Source: DASYAN01 sp963727755 (GTDB lineage: Bacteria > Chloroflexota > Ktedonobacteria > Ktedonobacterales > Ktedonobacteraceae). Taken from it: 64,000 bases of DNA. This document shows positions 45,129 through 55,562 of this stretch, in pieces. Each line of letters begins with the position of its first letter. Position 1 is the stretch's first letter. A model generated the notes under the pieces. The model was not told the DNA's origin and did not search any database. It worked only from the letters and a program-made list of their open reading frames with translations. A program made the position numbers and the translations under genes. The stretch covers positions 116,243 to 180,242 of the forward strand of contig CAVSHN010000010.1 in the NCBI GenBank assembly GCA_963727755.1, given 5' to 3'.

Positions 45129-46448
45129 CTATCCATTGACTACTGAGGGAGAAGACTCATCGCCGCTTATCTTCTCAGCAGCCTCCTGAAAGATACTTTG
45201 ATAGAGAGCAACAAGTTTTACCTTCTCTTTTCCCCAGTTAAACTCATCCTTGGTAGCTTCCTGCCCATTCCTACTCATACGCTCAAGAGCAACTGGATAT
45301 GCAAGCATCCTATTAATGGCTGCCCCAATATCTGCTGGCTCAAGTGAGGGTAACACTTGCCCAACGTCATACGTGTTAATAACTTCTACCATGGCCTCAA
45401 GCGATGAAGTAAGCACTGGCACTCCTGCCATGAGATATTCAAAGAACTTGTTTGGCAAAAAACACCGCACATTGAGTGAATAGTCTGGTGAAGCAAGATT
45501 TACACCAATATCCGCAGAAGCAGTCCAATCCAGAAGTTCTGCATACGGAACAGGAGGAATAATTTTAACGCGATCTCCAACACCTTCACTGGCAATCAAT
45601 GCTTCAAGCTGAGACTGCGTTGTTCCTCGGTTTTTACCCATCATAACAATCACAATATCTCGATCAAGAAAGGCAGCCGCATGCACAAGTCTATCCAGAC
45701 CTCGATCAGGCTGTAAATATCCCTGATAGAGCACAACCCGCGTTTCCGGCGTAAGACCAAGATAGTGTCGCAAGCGATCGCCCTTCGAGGCAGCTCGATA
45801 CTCAGGAACATTGCGTATCAGAGTTACATCCGCAAGACCGTAGCGCTTACGTAGCTCCTTTACGATTGGAGAGGAAACTGTGATGACTCCTATACATCGT
45901 GGCACTATATGAGCAAGAAGGACTACTAACAAGCTACGGAGAAAACGCCTGCTTGGCCCAAACTCTGACAAAGGTCGCTCAAACAGAGGCATTTCATGTG
46001 CATCGAAAATTACGGGCTTACGACGCAAACACGCCGCAACATAACATGGCAGTAATCCTGATACCTCATGACCATGATAAATATCGGCCTGAGTTTGTAG
46101 CAAGCGTCGCGTCGTGCGAATAAACATCTTTGTCACTCTGAAGATGGCCCATTTATCAAAACGAGTAGAGAAAAATGCATGAGGCATCAATACATGCTTC
46201 AAAGAGATCCCTCGAAGATCTTCTTCGAGCGGATGACTTCCTTCCTCTTCAATATCAACTATCGAGACTGCATAACCAGCTTCTATTAATGCTGTTGCTT
46301 CGCGTAATACACGAGGATCGGTAGCAGCTGCTCCCAGAACATGCATACCCACTTTAATCGGCGTGCGTCCTCTCGCAGCATCTCCAGCTCTTGAAATATC
46401 AGAAGCTGGTGTAGTATCTATTGTAGTATTAGCTACATTCTTCGTCAT
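45129..46448 (-). CDS. Glycosyltransferase family 4 protein, copy 1
   Basis: About 439 residues from the ATG at 46448 (MTKNVANTT, GGAG upstream); an in-frame start 63 bp earlier is less likely. GT-B fold: N-terminal domain with KVGMHVLGAAATDPRVLREA and YHGHEVSGLLPCYVAACL, C-terminal nucleotide-sugar site with LYQGYLQPDRGLDRLV and LPNKFFEYLMAGVPVLTS (EX7E-like). It should transfer a sugar to the growing repeat unit on the cytoplasmic side. It is clearly paralogous to the next gene; the pair arose by tandem duplication. Confidence 0.85.
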   Translation of the reverse strand: MTKNVANTTIDTTPASDISRAGDAARGRTPIKVGMHVLGAAATDPRVLREATALIEAGYAVSIVDIEEEGSHPLEEDLRGISLKHVLMPHAFFSTRFDKWAIFRVTKMFIRTTRRLLQTQADIYHGHEVSGLLPCYVAACLRRKPVIFDAHEMPLFERPLSEFGPSRRFLRSLLVVLLAHIVPRCIGVITVSSPIVKELRKRYGLADVTLIRNVPEYRAASKGDRLRHYLGLTPETRVVLYQGYLQPDRGLDRLVHAAAFLDRDIVIVMMGKNRGTTQSQLEALIASEGVGDRVKIIPPVPYAELLDWTASADIGVNLASPDYSLNVRCFLPNKFFEYLMAGVPVLTSSLEAMVEVINTYDVGQVLPSLEPADIGAAINRMLAYPVALERMSRNGQEATKDEFNWGKEKVKLVALYQSIFQEAAEKISGDESSPSVVNG

Positions 46449-46539
46449 AAAAATTTCTCCAGTAGACCTAACACAATCTCGGGCAGGCCAATCTTGCGCA
46501 TCTAGCTGCAAGCTTGGCCTTTAATCCTCAAGGGAGACC

Positions 46540-47700
46540 TTATCCAGATACAACGGCATTATAAAGCTGGACAATTTTCTGCTTTTCTTTTTCCCAATGA
46601 AAATGTTGTCGGGCAGTCGCCAAAGCATTATCATGCATACGAGCAAGGGTAGCGGGATCTGACAGGATAGAATTAATAGCTGCCCCAATATCTGATGGAG
46701 CAAGTGAAGGAAGAATTTTCCCTACATCATAGGTCTTGAGAAGTTCTGCAATAGCATCAAGTTCAGAACTAACGACAGGTAACCCAGCCATCAGGTATTC
46801 GAAGAGCTTATTGGGCAGACAATACCGGATACTACGTGTATAGCCCGGTTTAAAGATAGTCAAACCAATATCAGCCGAGGCTGTCCAATCCAGCAATTCC
46901 TCATAAGGAACAGCAGGAATCATCTTGACACGATCAGCAACCCCCTTGCTGGCTATCAGTTCTTCAAGCTGAATACGCGTTGCTTCGTCAGCTTTGCCCA
47001 TCATAACAATCACAATACCAGGATCTAAGAATGGTGCTGCATTCACCAATTGTTCGAGGCTACGGTTCGCTTGTATATTGCCTTGATAAAGAGCAATGCG
47101 CACATCTGGACTAAGACCAAGATGCTCTCGCAATCGATTACTCTTGGGAATTTCTCGATAAATAGGCACATTAAGCACCGTCTTTACTTCAGGATAGTTA
47201 TAATCTCTACTGATCTCTCGTGCGTAAAGCGGAGAAGCTGTAACAACAGCGGCACAGCGCGGCATCATATGAGCCAAGACGCGTGTTGCTAGTGCACTCA
47301 AACGAGGCCAACGGGCAATGTTCGGGTCATCCAAAGGAATTTCGTGAGAGTCAAAGATGAGACGTTTACGGCGCAAGCATGCTGCAATATAACATGCAGG
47401 TAATCCTTTTACATCGTGTGCATGATAAATATCAGCCGATGTGCGAAGCAAGCGCATTGCACCACGTATAATCATCTGCTTGGCTTTGACAAGATACCAT
47501 GGCTTGAAGCGAGTGGGGATGAATAAGCTAGGCATCATCACATGCTTCATGTGTACACCTTCTATATCTTCTTCTGCTGGTCGCTCAAGCTCATCCATAA
47601 TATCTACAATAGAGACATCAAACCCTGCTTCAACGAGCGCAGTAGCTTCACGCATTATCCGGTAATCGTCGTATGCCGAATTTGTGACATGCATACACAC
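46540..47700 (-). CDS. Glycosyltransferase family 4 protein, copy 2
   Basis: This 386-residue paralogue of the preceding transferase has matching landmarks: YDDYRIMREATALVEAGF, YHAHDVKGLPACYIAACLRR, LYQGNIQANRSLEQLV and LPNKLFEYLMAGLPVVSS. I give the GTG at 47700. The frame remains open upstream (QIKVCMHV) and a non-ATG start with GGAG further 5' is possible, so the true N-terminus is uncertain. Its presence beside copy 1 suggests two successive sugar additions with similar donors or acceptors. Confidence 0.83.
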   Translation of the reverse strand: MCMHVTNSAYDDYRIMREATALVEAGFDVSIVDIMDELERPAEEDIEGVHMKHVMMPSLFIPTRFKPWYLVKAKQMIIRGAMRLLRTSADIYHAHDVKGLPACYIAACLRRKRLIFDSHEIPLDDPNIARWPRLSALATRVLAHMMPRCAAVVTASPLYAREISRDYNYPEVKTVLNVPIYREIPKSNRLREHLGLSPDVRIALYQGNIQANRSLEQLVNAAPFLDPGIVIVMMGKADEATRIQLEELIASKGVADRVKMIPAVPYEELLDWTASADIGLTIFKPGYTRSIRYCLPNKLFEYLMAGLPVVSSELDAIAELLKTYDVGKILPSLAPSDIGAAINSILSDPATLARMHDNALATARQHFHWEKEKQKIVQLYNAVVSG

Positions 47701-47897
47701 CTTAATCTGCGCTCTTTCCGAGTTTTCTGTCCCTTGCTGCCGAATTTGTATTCTCCGGTAAATTTCTCATAATATGCTATCTCTGCCTTTCTAAAAGTAA
47801 AAAAGTATGTTTACAGGCCAATACCTGTAATCAGACAACTTGAGCAAGTACCACGCTTACTACTCCAAAACCAGCCCCTTCAATCCTGGCTGCACTT

Positions 47898-49800
47898 CTA
47901 CTTATAATCCTTCTCCCGAGTCTTCTTAAGAGCTACCTGTACATAACTAAACAATCCCACAAGCTTCTCTACTGAAAGCCCTCCAAGCCATAGCAAGAAG
48001 ATACCATAAATAATCAGAGCAACTACGGAAACAGACCAACCTATCCATAGCTCCTGCCCAGAAACCAGCAAACCGCTTCCAACATACAGAACAATACCAA
48101 CAGATAACTTGAAGAGAAAAGAGCCAATCTCAAATGGAATAGGATAAATTTTTTGATTCATGACGTAAACCACTGCCGTAAGGAGTCCGTAAGCAACAAG
48201 CGTTGAAACAGCAGCGCCCACAGCTCCAAAGTAAGGAATAAGGAAAAGATTGAGGAGAAGATTTGCTAATGCCGCTATTACCATATATATAAATTGTAAT
48301 ATTGTCTTTCGGCGTATGTTAACTCCAATCATAAATATATAAGTTATACCTGTCAGCATTGTTGATAAGGAAACCATTGGAATAACAGGCTGTGACGCAT
48401 AATAGGAAGGTGGAAAGAGCACTTTAAGCACAACCGAACTCAAGATTGAAAGAGCAAATGTAGCAAAAAGCAAGGCCGTACTCCACCAGCGAAAGACAAG
48501 CTTAAAAATATGAGCAGCATCATCTCTTTTAGCAATAGAATACATAACGGGAATCCATGCCAATCCCCACGGAGCAAGCATCACCGGAGACAGTACCCCT
48601 CCTAGGACATAGGCCACGCTATAGCTCGCCGTCTGGGCTAACGACCCAAAGTGGCCGAGTAGATAGCGGTCTGAAAGTTGTAGTACCCAGGCAGCTATAT
48701 CACCGAAGACCGTTGGTATTCCAAAAGAGAGCATACTCCAAACAATATCAAACCGAAAACGCATTTTGTGCTTACGAACAAGCGATAACAGCATGGCTGG
48801 CATAGTATAAGCAATTATGACAGCAAAACCAGCCCCTTTTGCAATCAAAGCCCCCTCTAAACTGAAATGCAAACTACCTATCAATATAAGGTTCGTACCC
48901 AAAATAACCAATAGATTGGCTACTGATAAGACTGAATAGAGTACTGCCCGCTTTTCTGCACGTAACCATGAGATTCCCGGTAAGGTAAAATTCGTCAGCA
49001 TTATTACCAGTGCCGTAAGTTTCACAGGTCCACTGAAAGATGGAGTACCCAAGAGAAGTTCAGACAACCATGGAGCCACTAGCATCATGATAACTGCTAC
49101 AGGTATCGAGACAAGTGATAACAGAGTAATCGTAGATGCAAGAATACCTAAACGATCGTCTGGAGATTTAAAATCACTATTATATGCACGAAAAAAAGCG
49201 CTACTAACCCCTAGCTGGGTTATTAGTGCCACAAGGTCAACAACAGTGTATAACAGAGAAAGGGCACCATAATCTGTAGGGGAAAGGTGATGAGCTAAAA
49301 ATGGTGTGAGTATCAGGGAGACAAGTGGAGAAGCCAAGGCCCCCAGAGCAGATAGTTCCAGAGTTTTTGACCATATCAAGAGCAAGTGAAAGGTAGCCCT
49401 GAACACCCGAACTAGTTTGCTTCCCTTGTGCCACACTGCCTTGAGCACCCGAACTGGCTTGCTTATCTCGTGCCACACTACCTTGAGTAGCAGATGAGCG
49501 ATCCTGCTTGCTAGCTTTCGCAGGATTTGGCATTGCAGGCAACACCCAAGTTGGCTGCTCAGTAACCCAGTCACTCACTGAGGTCTCCCAGGATGGAGGA
49601 AGCATCACAGGCAATCGCAACTCTACAGAATCCGACATGCGCCACATATCAACATAAAGCAACTTCGATGCCGTCGTCGCATCGAAGTCCTTAGCACCAG
49701 CAGAGGATGCAGAATTATCATGATAAGCTCTAGTTTCCTTCTTTCCCGGAACTTTTAGCTTATTCGTTATTTCCAAAGAGTCTTCACTTATATCATCCAT
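47898..49800 (-). CDS. Wzx-type polysaccharide flippase with a long N-terminal extension (one-base frameshift)
   Basis: About 633 residues when repaired. The C-terminal part is a 12-14 segment MOP-family lipid-linked oligosaccharide flippase starting LGALASPLVSLILTPFLAHHL. The frame breaks near 49343; one G fewer in the G5 run joins DMVKNSGT to it. Before the membrane domain come about 150 hydrophilic residues from MDDISEDSL, including WRMSDSVELRLPVMLPPSW and three degenerate repeats like DKQASSGAQGSVAQ. This is unusual for Wzx. The ATG (49800) follows the stop codon of iscB copy 2 by one base (TGA-T-ATG). Confidence 0.78.
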
Positions 49801-49801
49801 A

Positions 49802-51274
49802 TCAAGCACCTTGTTTTGCTTCGTCCATCCAAGATGCCTCAACTTGGACGTGGTAGGCATTATCTAGCTCTACCTGCGTCGACCTGTGAGTGCCCCTGGC
49901 TTTAGACATGGGGGTGAAACAGGTCTTCCTTTTGGGGTTGATGGGATGGGGCTGCGTAGGCAGCGTGTGAAGCTCCGCACACTGCTCACCCCTCTGATAG
50001 CTGTACCCGTCCATTCGATGGACGGCCTGACAATATTTGTAGCTCGTATCGAACCGCGTACCATCCTTCCTAGAGAGTTTGAAATTGCCTGTTTCACGTG
50101 CTGCAATGCGACCAATATGCACTCCAGCATTCTTGAGATGTGATGGCCTAACGGCTTTCACGATATCCCCAGTCTGGAACCCATAGAAGATCTTGGCTTG
50201 CTTGGCTTCGCCGACTGGAAAGCCGTACTTATCGTGATTTTGAACTTGACGACACCCGTGCCCACAAGCCTTGATGAGTAGAGGTTGTACGCCTTTTGCG
50301 TTTATAGCCGCTGGTGTACTCTTGCCGACGCAAGCTGCATCTAGCCAATGAGTCTTGGGCAAACGGCGAGCAGTCCGGTTAAACTTGGTGAGTCCACCTG
50401 AACCGCACTCGATAGGCAAACCAAAGCCTTGCAAGCGTCTGAATAACTCCCAACGTGTGGCATTCACAGCCGCTGCATCCTTGAGTGGAGCTTTAGCCTG
50501 GGCAAGTATCTTCTTCAAGAGATTCGGTTTCTTCGAAAGCCAGTCCTTGATATCCTTGGTGCCTTTGGCCTTGTTGCACTTTTCGCAAGCTAAACACAAG
50601 TTCGAGATCCGATTTGTGCCTCCATTGGCACTCGGATTGATATGCTCAATTTGCAGTGGAATATTCTCCTTGTCGCAATAAGTGCATTTATGACCCCACT
50701 TTTCCAGCAAGTACTCTCTAACCTCGTATCCTGCTAACGCACCTTGTTGATACTCTGTACCGGATATCTCAGCATTTTCCATCAGTTGCATGTCGAACCG
50801 TACCAGTTCCATGCTAATGTTTGTGATCCTGCACAAGCGCGAGAGTCGTGCAACCCAAGTGAAAATATTGGCGATCCTGCTTTGCAGAGATGGAGGCAAC
50901 CAGCCAGATGCTCGTCTCCTGTTCTGCCATCTGGGCTTGCGATAGCGGGTATGGCGTGCTCGTCTGCCTCTGCGTGAAAGGAGCCGATCGTCTAAGCTTT
51001 TTTTGATGGCCTGCCCACGATGAGACAATTCTGCCGCAAAGACGACTTTGCCGGAAGCATCGTCGACAACTGCGATACCTGTGGTCCTTGAACCTGGATC
51101 TAGCTTGACGCGCAAGTCTGGAACCTGTGGGTTCTCAACGGCACGCTTCAGGATGATGGTAAACGGGCGCATTCTGAAGATTGCAGCTTTCCCGGCATCT
51201 AGTAGTATCCTTGCTTTAGCCTCATGGCATGGTGCAAGTGGTACTTTATTTGTATCTAATACGAAAACCGACAT
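49802..51274 (-). CDS. iscB: IscB RNA-guided nuclease, copy 2 (intact, extended C-terminus)
   Basis: 490 residues with PLMP (FVLDTNKVPLAPCHE), arginine-rich bridge (RRGRRARHTRYRKPRW), RuvC Asp in KLDPGSRTTGIAV, Glu in ISMELVRFD, HNH core LQIEHINPSANGG with CEKCN, and final RuvC HWLDAACVG. All catalytic residues are present. It is about 75-80% identical to copy 1 by eye across the core. After the position where copy 1 stops, the frame continues through the element's right-end hairpin and about 20 codons into flanking DNA, ending one base before the wzx start. The extra tail is therefore flank-encoded and probably unimportant for cleavage. Confidence 0.92.
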   Translation of the reverse strand: MSVFVLDTNKVPLAPCHEAKARILLDAGKAAIFRMRPFTIILKRAVENPQVPDLRVKLDPGSRTTGIAVVDDASGKVVFAAELSHRGQAIKKSLDDRLLSRRGRRARHTRYRKPRWQNRRRASGWLPPSLQSRIANIFTWVARLSRLCRITNISMELVRFDMQLMENAEISGTEYQQGALAGYEVREYLLEKWGHKCTYCDKENIPLQIEHINPSANGGTNRISNLCLACEKCNKAKGTKDIKDWLSKKPNLLKKILAQAKAPLKDAAAVNATRWELFRRLQGFGLPIECGSGGLTKFNRTARRLPKTHWLDAACVGKSTPAAINAKGVQPLLIKACGHGCRQVQNHDKYGFPVGEAKQAKIFYGFQTGDIVKAVRPSHLKNAGVHIGRIAARETGNFKLSRKDGTRFDTSYKYCQAVHRMDGYSYQRGEQCAELHTLPTQPHPINPKRKTCFTPMSKARGTHRSTQVELDNAYHVQVEASWMDEAKQGA

Positions 51275-51539
51275 GTAAATTTCCTTTCGGACCCTGGAAA
51301 CCCAGGTGATGTGTGCCTCGACAAGGTTATGGAGTGGTTTAACGTGAAGAGCACTGACTTAACCCTTGTACATCTGTTTAACCCTTCACCGTAGAGGTTG
51401 GGACTAGCAACGCATCCCAACGTACCTAATTTCACCCCTAACATAGCTAATTTCTTAGCTGAATTTGGTCAGGTGGGCTTGTAAAGCAACCTTTCAGCTA
51501 CTCACAAGCCCCTGCCCGCAAAGGCATGGGGTTCCTGAC
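49864..51539 (-). mobile_element. IscB element 2 (omega-RNA plus iscB), between wzy and wzx
   Basis: Left end GTCAGGAACCCC with hairpin CATGCCTTTGCGGGCAGGGG (51539 inward); right end hairpin CATGTCTAAAGCCAGGGG, then GCAGGTAGAGCTAG and flanking ATAA at 49860-49863. Gene order and direction match element 1. The left end lies inside the O-antigen polymerase reading frame, and the right end lies 63 bp before the flippase start. No transposase is present. Confidence 0.82.
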
Positions 51540-51555
51540 TAAAGCCTTAGTCTGT
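51275..51555 (-). ncRNA. Omega-RNA of IscB element 2
   Basis: This non-coding region directly 5' of iscB carries the family blocks in order: GTCAGGAACCCC, GGGGCTTGTGAGTAGC, CCACCTGACC, GGTTAAACAGATGTACAAGG, GTTAAGTCAGTGCTC, AACCTTGTCGAGGC and ACCTGGGTTTCCAGG. The presumptive guide, ACAGACTAAGGCTTTA, corresponds to the 3' coding end of the polymerase gene in which the element sits. Confidence 0.8.
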
Positions 51556-53030
51556 GCAGACACAATGCTCTTTTTCAAGAACAAAGGGGAAGAAACCACT
51601 CCGAGAAGCAACCAGCTAATCGCTAGTAAAGGAGCAATTGTCCATCCTGCATCGCTTAAACTGAACCAACTCAAGGATATAGCAGTCGCTATCCCTGCCG
51701 CCAGTAACGGACGATTATCAACATCAATTTGCTGCCAATTACGGAATGCCAGCCATAAGGTAATCGCAAGCAGTGCGATGAACATTATCCCTACTGGCAA
51801 GCCTCCTAATGCTGTGAATTCTAAAAACGAATTATGTGGATGATTTACCAGATCATACTCTCCAAATACACGATAAGATTGATAACCATGCAGATAAACG
51901 TCACGTCCAATGCCGAGGCCTGTTAATGGAAAAGCCTCGATCACTCGTATTGCCGAATGCCATACAGCTGTTCGCAACGCTAATTCACCTGGGTCTGTTG
52001 CATGACCAAACAGGATACCGACTTGCGATGGAAAGCCAACAATCCCCACTACTCCAGCAGCAAATAAGAAAAAGAAGTTTTGGATGTAGTAGCGTACTCG
52101 TCCAGCAAGTGCAGTGAAGACAATAAAGCTTACCAAGACAGCAGTCCATGCTCCTGTACTATAAGTAAAAAGCAATGCTGCTAATATAATAAGCATTTCA
52201 CAAAAAAAGACTATCCTTAGAATAAAAGACGATTTTAAACTAAAAAGGGCAAAAGGAACAAAAAATACAATAGCCAAAAAAGCACCATCTGAATTACTAT
52301 TTCCAAAAAACGATTCAGCGCGATGGATAGCCCTTGCTGCTGGACCAAGATACTGAGTACTTGCTGCACTGGCAGCGCCACGTGATGACTCAAGGAACAC
52401 GATCCCTGTAGTAGCCTCAACGATGGTATGTATTGCAATCAGGACACCAAAGACAGAAATGATTTGGAATAATTTACGAATATGCGCAGTATCCCGCGCA
52501 ATAACTACCCCTAGCCACAACATGACTAAGGCAGTAAAAATATTATCAGAATAATACTCAATACCGTAAAGGAAACTGGGGGCTCGATTTGTTTCCAAAA
52601 GAGTCCATACCAGAAACAGAGCCCATAGCCATAAAGGGCGGGGGCCCGCCCAGGGATACTGAGAAGATCGTCCTAAAAAGAGGATCAACAATAGCATAAA
52701 TGTGAGTATTGGGGCTACAAACGTCAATCCCAAGTACCAATCTGCATATAGGCTGATAGCAAGAATAACAGTTGCCGCTAATTCATACTGACGCAAGATG
52801 ATGATAAGTGCCATAAGCAGAACACCGATGAAACAGCCCCATATCGCAAAAGAAGGGAGAGAACTCACCACTTTTGTTACGCTTGAAGTGATCAGAACTG
52901 ATAATATCTTGGACAGAAGAACTCCGAGTCCTAATCCTATCGGAAAGACAAGGACAGTTGCTATAGCTGTAAGAGAAATGCATGAAGATATTCCTTTTCT
53001 GCTATCCCATAAAACTATTCTATTTAACAT
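51498..53030 (-). CDS. O-antigen polymerase/ligase-family (Wzy-type) membrane protein
   Basis: 510 residues with about 12 predicted transmembrane segments. The characteristic large periplasmic loop contains GLGIGRDVYLHGYQSYRVFG and DLVNHPHNSFLEFTALGG (the Wzy_C/ligase signature with NHPHNSFLE). It would polymerise lipid-linked repeat units, or ligate them to an acceptor, on the outer face of the membrane. The final residues VRNPMPLRAGACE and the stop codon are encoded by the left end of IscB element 2. The native C-terminus has been replaced by at most a short stretch. Confidence 0.8.
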   Translation of the reverse strand: MLNRIVLWDSRKGISSCISLTAIATVLVFPIGLGLGVLLSKILSVLITSSVTKVVSSLPSFAIWGCFIGVLLMALIIILRQYELAATVILAISLYADWYLGLTFVAPILTFMLLLILFLGRSSQYPWAGPRPLWLWALFLVWTLLETNRAPSFLYGIEYYSDNIFTALVMLWLGVVIARDTAHIRKLFQIISVFGVLIAIHTIVEATTGIVFLESSRGAASAASTQYLGPAARAIHRAESFFGNSNSDGAFLAIVFFVPFALFSLKSSFILRIVFFCEMLIILAALLFTYSTGAWTAVLVSFIVFTALAGRVRYYIQNFFFLFAAGVVGIVGFPSQVGILFGHATDPGELALRTAVWHSAIRVIEAFPLTGLGIGRDVYLHGYQSYRVFGEYDLVNHPHNSFLEFTALGGLPVGIMFIALLAITLWLAFRNWQQIDVDNRPLLAAGIATAISLSWFSLSDAGWTIAPLLAISWLLLGVVSSPLFLKKSIVSAQTKALVRNPMPLRAGACE

Positions 53031-53094
53031 ATTAATCTTGCTCTTTCAATGCACTACTCACGTTGCAGATAGCATCTACAGGTAGCAGCATCCT

Positions 53095-55468
53095 CTAATC
53101 GACCGTATGAGAAGCCACAGGAGAGTCTATGGTGTTAGTACTATAATTTGCTCCGTTATTCTGTTTATCCTGCTCTAATTGGGATGGTATTGCCGATTGC
53201 TTCGTGACTGTCGGTTCACTACGAGCAGGCTGTGGAGGTGTCGACTGCTTCGTGACCGCTGGTTCACTACGAGCTGACTGTGGAGGTGTCGACTGCTTCG
53301 TGACCGCTGGTTCACTACGAGTTGGCTGTGATGATAGTATCGACTGCTTTGACACTGTCGATTCAGTACGAGCAGGCTGTGGAGGTGTCGACTGCTTCGT
53401 GACCGCTGGTTCACTACGAGTTGGCTGTGATGATAGTATCGACTGCTTTGACACTGTCGATTCAGTACGAGCAGGCTGTGGAGGTGTCGACTGCTTCGTA
53501 ACTATCGGCTCCATACGAACTGGCTCTGCTGGCGGTGTCGACTGCTTCGTAACTATCGGCTCCATGCGAACTGGCTCTGCTGGCGGTGTCGACTGCTTCG
53601 TAACTATCGGCTCCATGCGAACTGGCTCTGCTGGCGGTGTCGACTGCTTCGTGACTATCGGCTCCATGCGAACTGGCTCTGCTGGCGGTGTCGACTGCTT
53701 CGTGACTATCGGCTCCATGCGAACTGGCTCTGCTGGCGGTGTCGACTGCTTCGTGACTATCGACTCCATGCGAACTGGCTCTGCTGGCGGTGTCGACTGC
53801 TTCGTAACTATCGGCTCCATGCGAACTGGCTCTGCTGGCGGTGTCGACTGCTTCGTGACTATCGGCTCAACACGCGCTGCTTGCAGTGGAGGCATCGATT
53901 GCTTCGAAACGACCTCTGATGTAACGAGTGGAGATGCAGGATAGCTTATACTTTGCGCACTACGACTGCCTCTCTTGCTGCTACGCTTTCCTGCCCTATA
54001 GCCATAGGATTTAGGAGTGTCTTTGCGACTACGACGCTGCTTATTCACAACACTTCCAATAACACGAACCTTTGCCTGCTCCAGCAGTGCTTTCATCTGC
54101 TCGAGACTCCCTTTACTGGCATGATTGATATCAACGACAACGAGTGTGCCATCAACCTTTGACGCTAGAATACTAGCATCTGATAAACCCAGCAAAGGCG
54201 GAGTATCAAAGATTACTACCTCAGCCCCACAATTCCTCAATGCCGCAAAGAAACCTTGCATAGCTTTTGAATCAAGCAGCTCTGGAGGATTCGGTGGTAG
54301 AGGTCCTGAAGGCATGACATATAAATTTGGAATGTCCCCGACCCGCACGAAAGGACCAAGAGATGCTTCGCCAGCCGCCGCTACAGCTGAATTCCTTTGA
54401 ACCAGTCTTAGATGTAAAAAGAGGATTAACAGTCGTCAACCTATTGAACATCAGTACAGCATTACTAAAACCCATTGCATGAGCAGGGATACCAAACTGT
54501 TCATGCAAGGTTGGCTGACGCAGATTAGCATCAATAAGGAGGGTATTCTTACCAGATCTTGCCATAAAAATTGCTAGGTTCGTTGCGACGACAGTCCTTC
54601 CCTCACTAGGCTTGCCACTCGTAACCACTAGAGTCTGCAATGGTTTATCGATCGCTGCAAATCCAATATTTGTACGCAAGATACTATACGACTCGACATT
54701 AGAGTCCTGATCTGTTGGATTAATAACATCTTCTCCATGCCCTGCCTGCCATATAGTTCCCAGAATAGACCAGCCTAGTAATTGAGTTAGAGCTTCTTCT
54801 GTACCAACACGCGTATCTAGCAGCTCGATGATAATCGCTAGTATGATCCCCAACAATAAACCTACCAATAGTCCTGCAGTGGTGTAAACAAGCATACTCG
54901 TCTGTGAGGGAGTCGCGGAAGGGCGTGCAAGCTGGGCTATGACTAGAAAACTAGTCTGTGCTGCATTTTGCGGTGCCGCAACAGGATTCTGCGGAGTAGC
55001 AACAGGATTCTGCGGAGTAGCAACAGGATTCTGCAGTGCCACAGCAGCATTTTGCTGTTTAATCAGTGTCGACGCGATGTCGTTTGCGAGGCTTGCAGCC
55101 CGTTGCTGGCTCGGGTCTTGAACGCTAACTTGAAAAAGTTGTGTACTGGCATTGGCGGTTGCTGTCACTTCTTTTGCCAAGCTATCAGCCGTGAGTCCGG
55201 GATAGTGAGAGGCAACTGCACTAAGCACTGGGTACGTAGTTGCCAATTGCGCCTCTGTACCAGCAAGTTGTTGACTTGCCAATATATTATCATTACTTAG
55301 TGGACTACCCCCAAAATCAACAGTAACCTCTATTAGAGCTGTCGATTGGTAGAGTGGTTTTATAAACTTGCTGCTGCCAACAAATGCTCCCAAGCCTACA
55401 GATAAAAAACAGATTACGACGAGACCCCATCGTTTTATCAATATCTTACAAAATTGTTCAAAAGTCAC
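53095..55468 (-). CDS. Wzz/BY-kinase-like capsular regulator with degenerate Walker motif and 17-residue repeats (frameshift)
   Basis: About 790 residues when repaired. The N-terminal Wzz domain has two membrane segments (GLVVICFLSVGLGAFVGSS and LVYTTAGLLVGLLLGIILAII). A tyrosine-kinase-like ATPase domain follows. Walker A reads SEGRTVVATNLA (Arg where Lys is expected) and Walker A' reads LLIDANLRQP (Asn for the second Asp). Walker B VVIFDTPPLLG is normal. The C-terminus lacks the tyrosine cluster of BY-kinases and instead has about fourteen repeats like TKQSTPPAEPVRMEPIV. The frame breaks in five T on the minus strand (about 54416-54420); one fewer gives LLHLRLVQRNS. It probably controls chain length; kinase activity is doubtful. 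Confidence 0.8.
53205..53880. repeat. 51-bp tandem repeats in the Wzz/kinase-like gene
   Basis: The DNA repeats with a 51-bp period (GGTGTCGACTGCTTCGT is a recurrent core on the plus strand). Seven near-identical units encode TKQSTPPAEPVRMEPIV, flanked by more divergent units (SKQSILSSQPTRSEPAV). The period, the absence of unique spacers and the continuous reading frame show a coding minisatellite, not a CRISPR array. Confidence 0.9.
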
Positions 55469-55562
55469 TTCGCTTCTCCTTAATATAGGACCTAGTGCAA
55501 CTACCAGAGAAAACAGTACCTATGCCGCCCTTACTTTTTATAAGGTACTAATGCAGATATTA

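Noticed and set aside
53205..53880. Regular repeats that could be mistaken for a CRISPR array.
   Set aside because: Units are contiguous with a 51-bp period, have no unique spacers, and translate continuously. No cas genes are near.
53204..53944. A 246-residue open frame on the plus strand with repeats of GSMRTGSAGGVDCFVTI.
   Set aside because: It is the antisense of the 51-bp coding repeats in the Wzz/kinase-like gene; any repeat with a period divisible by three stays open on both strands. It has no ribosome site, and the minus-strand gene has clear domains.
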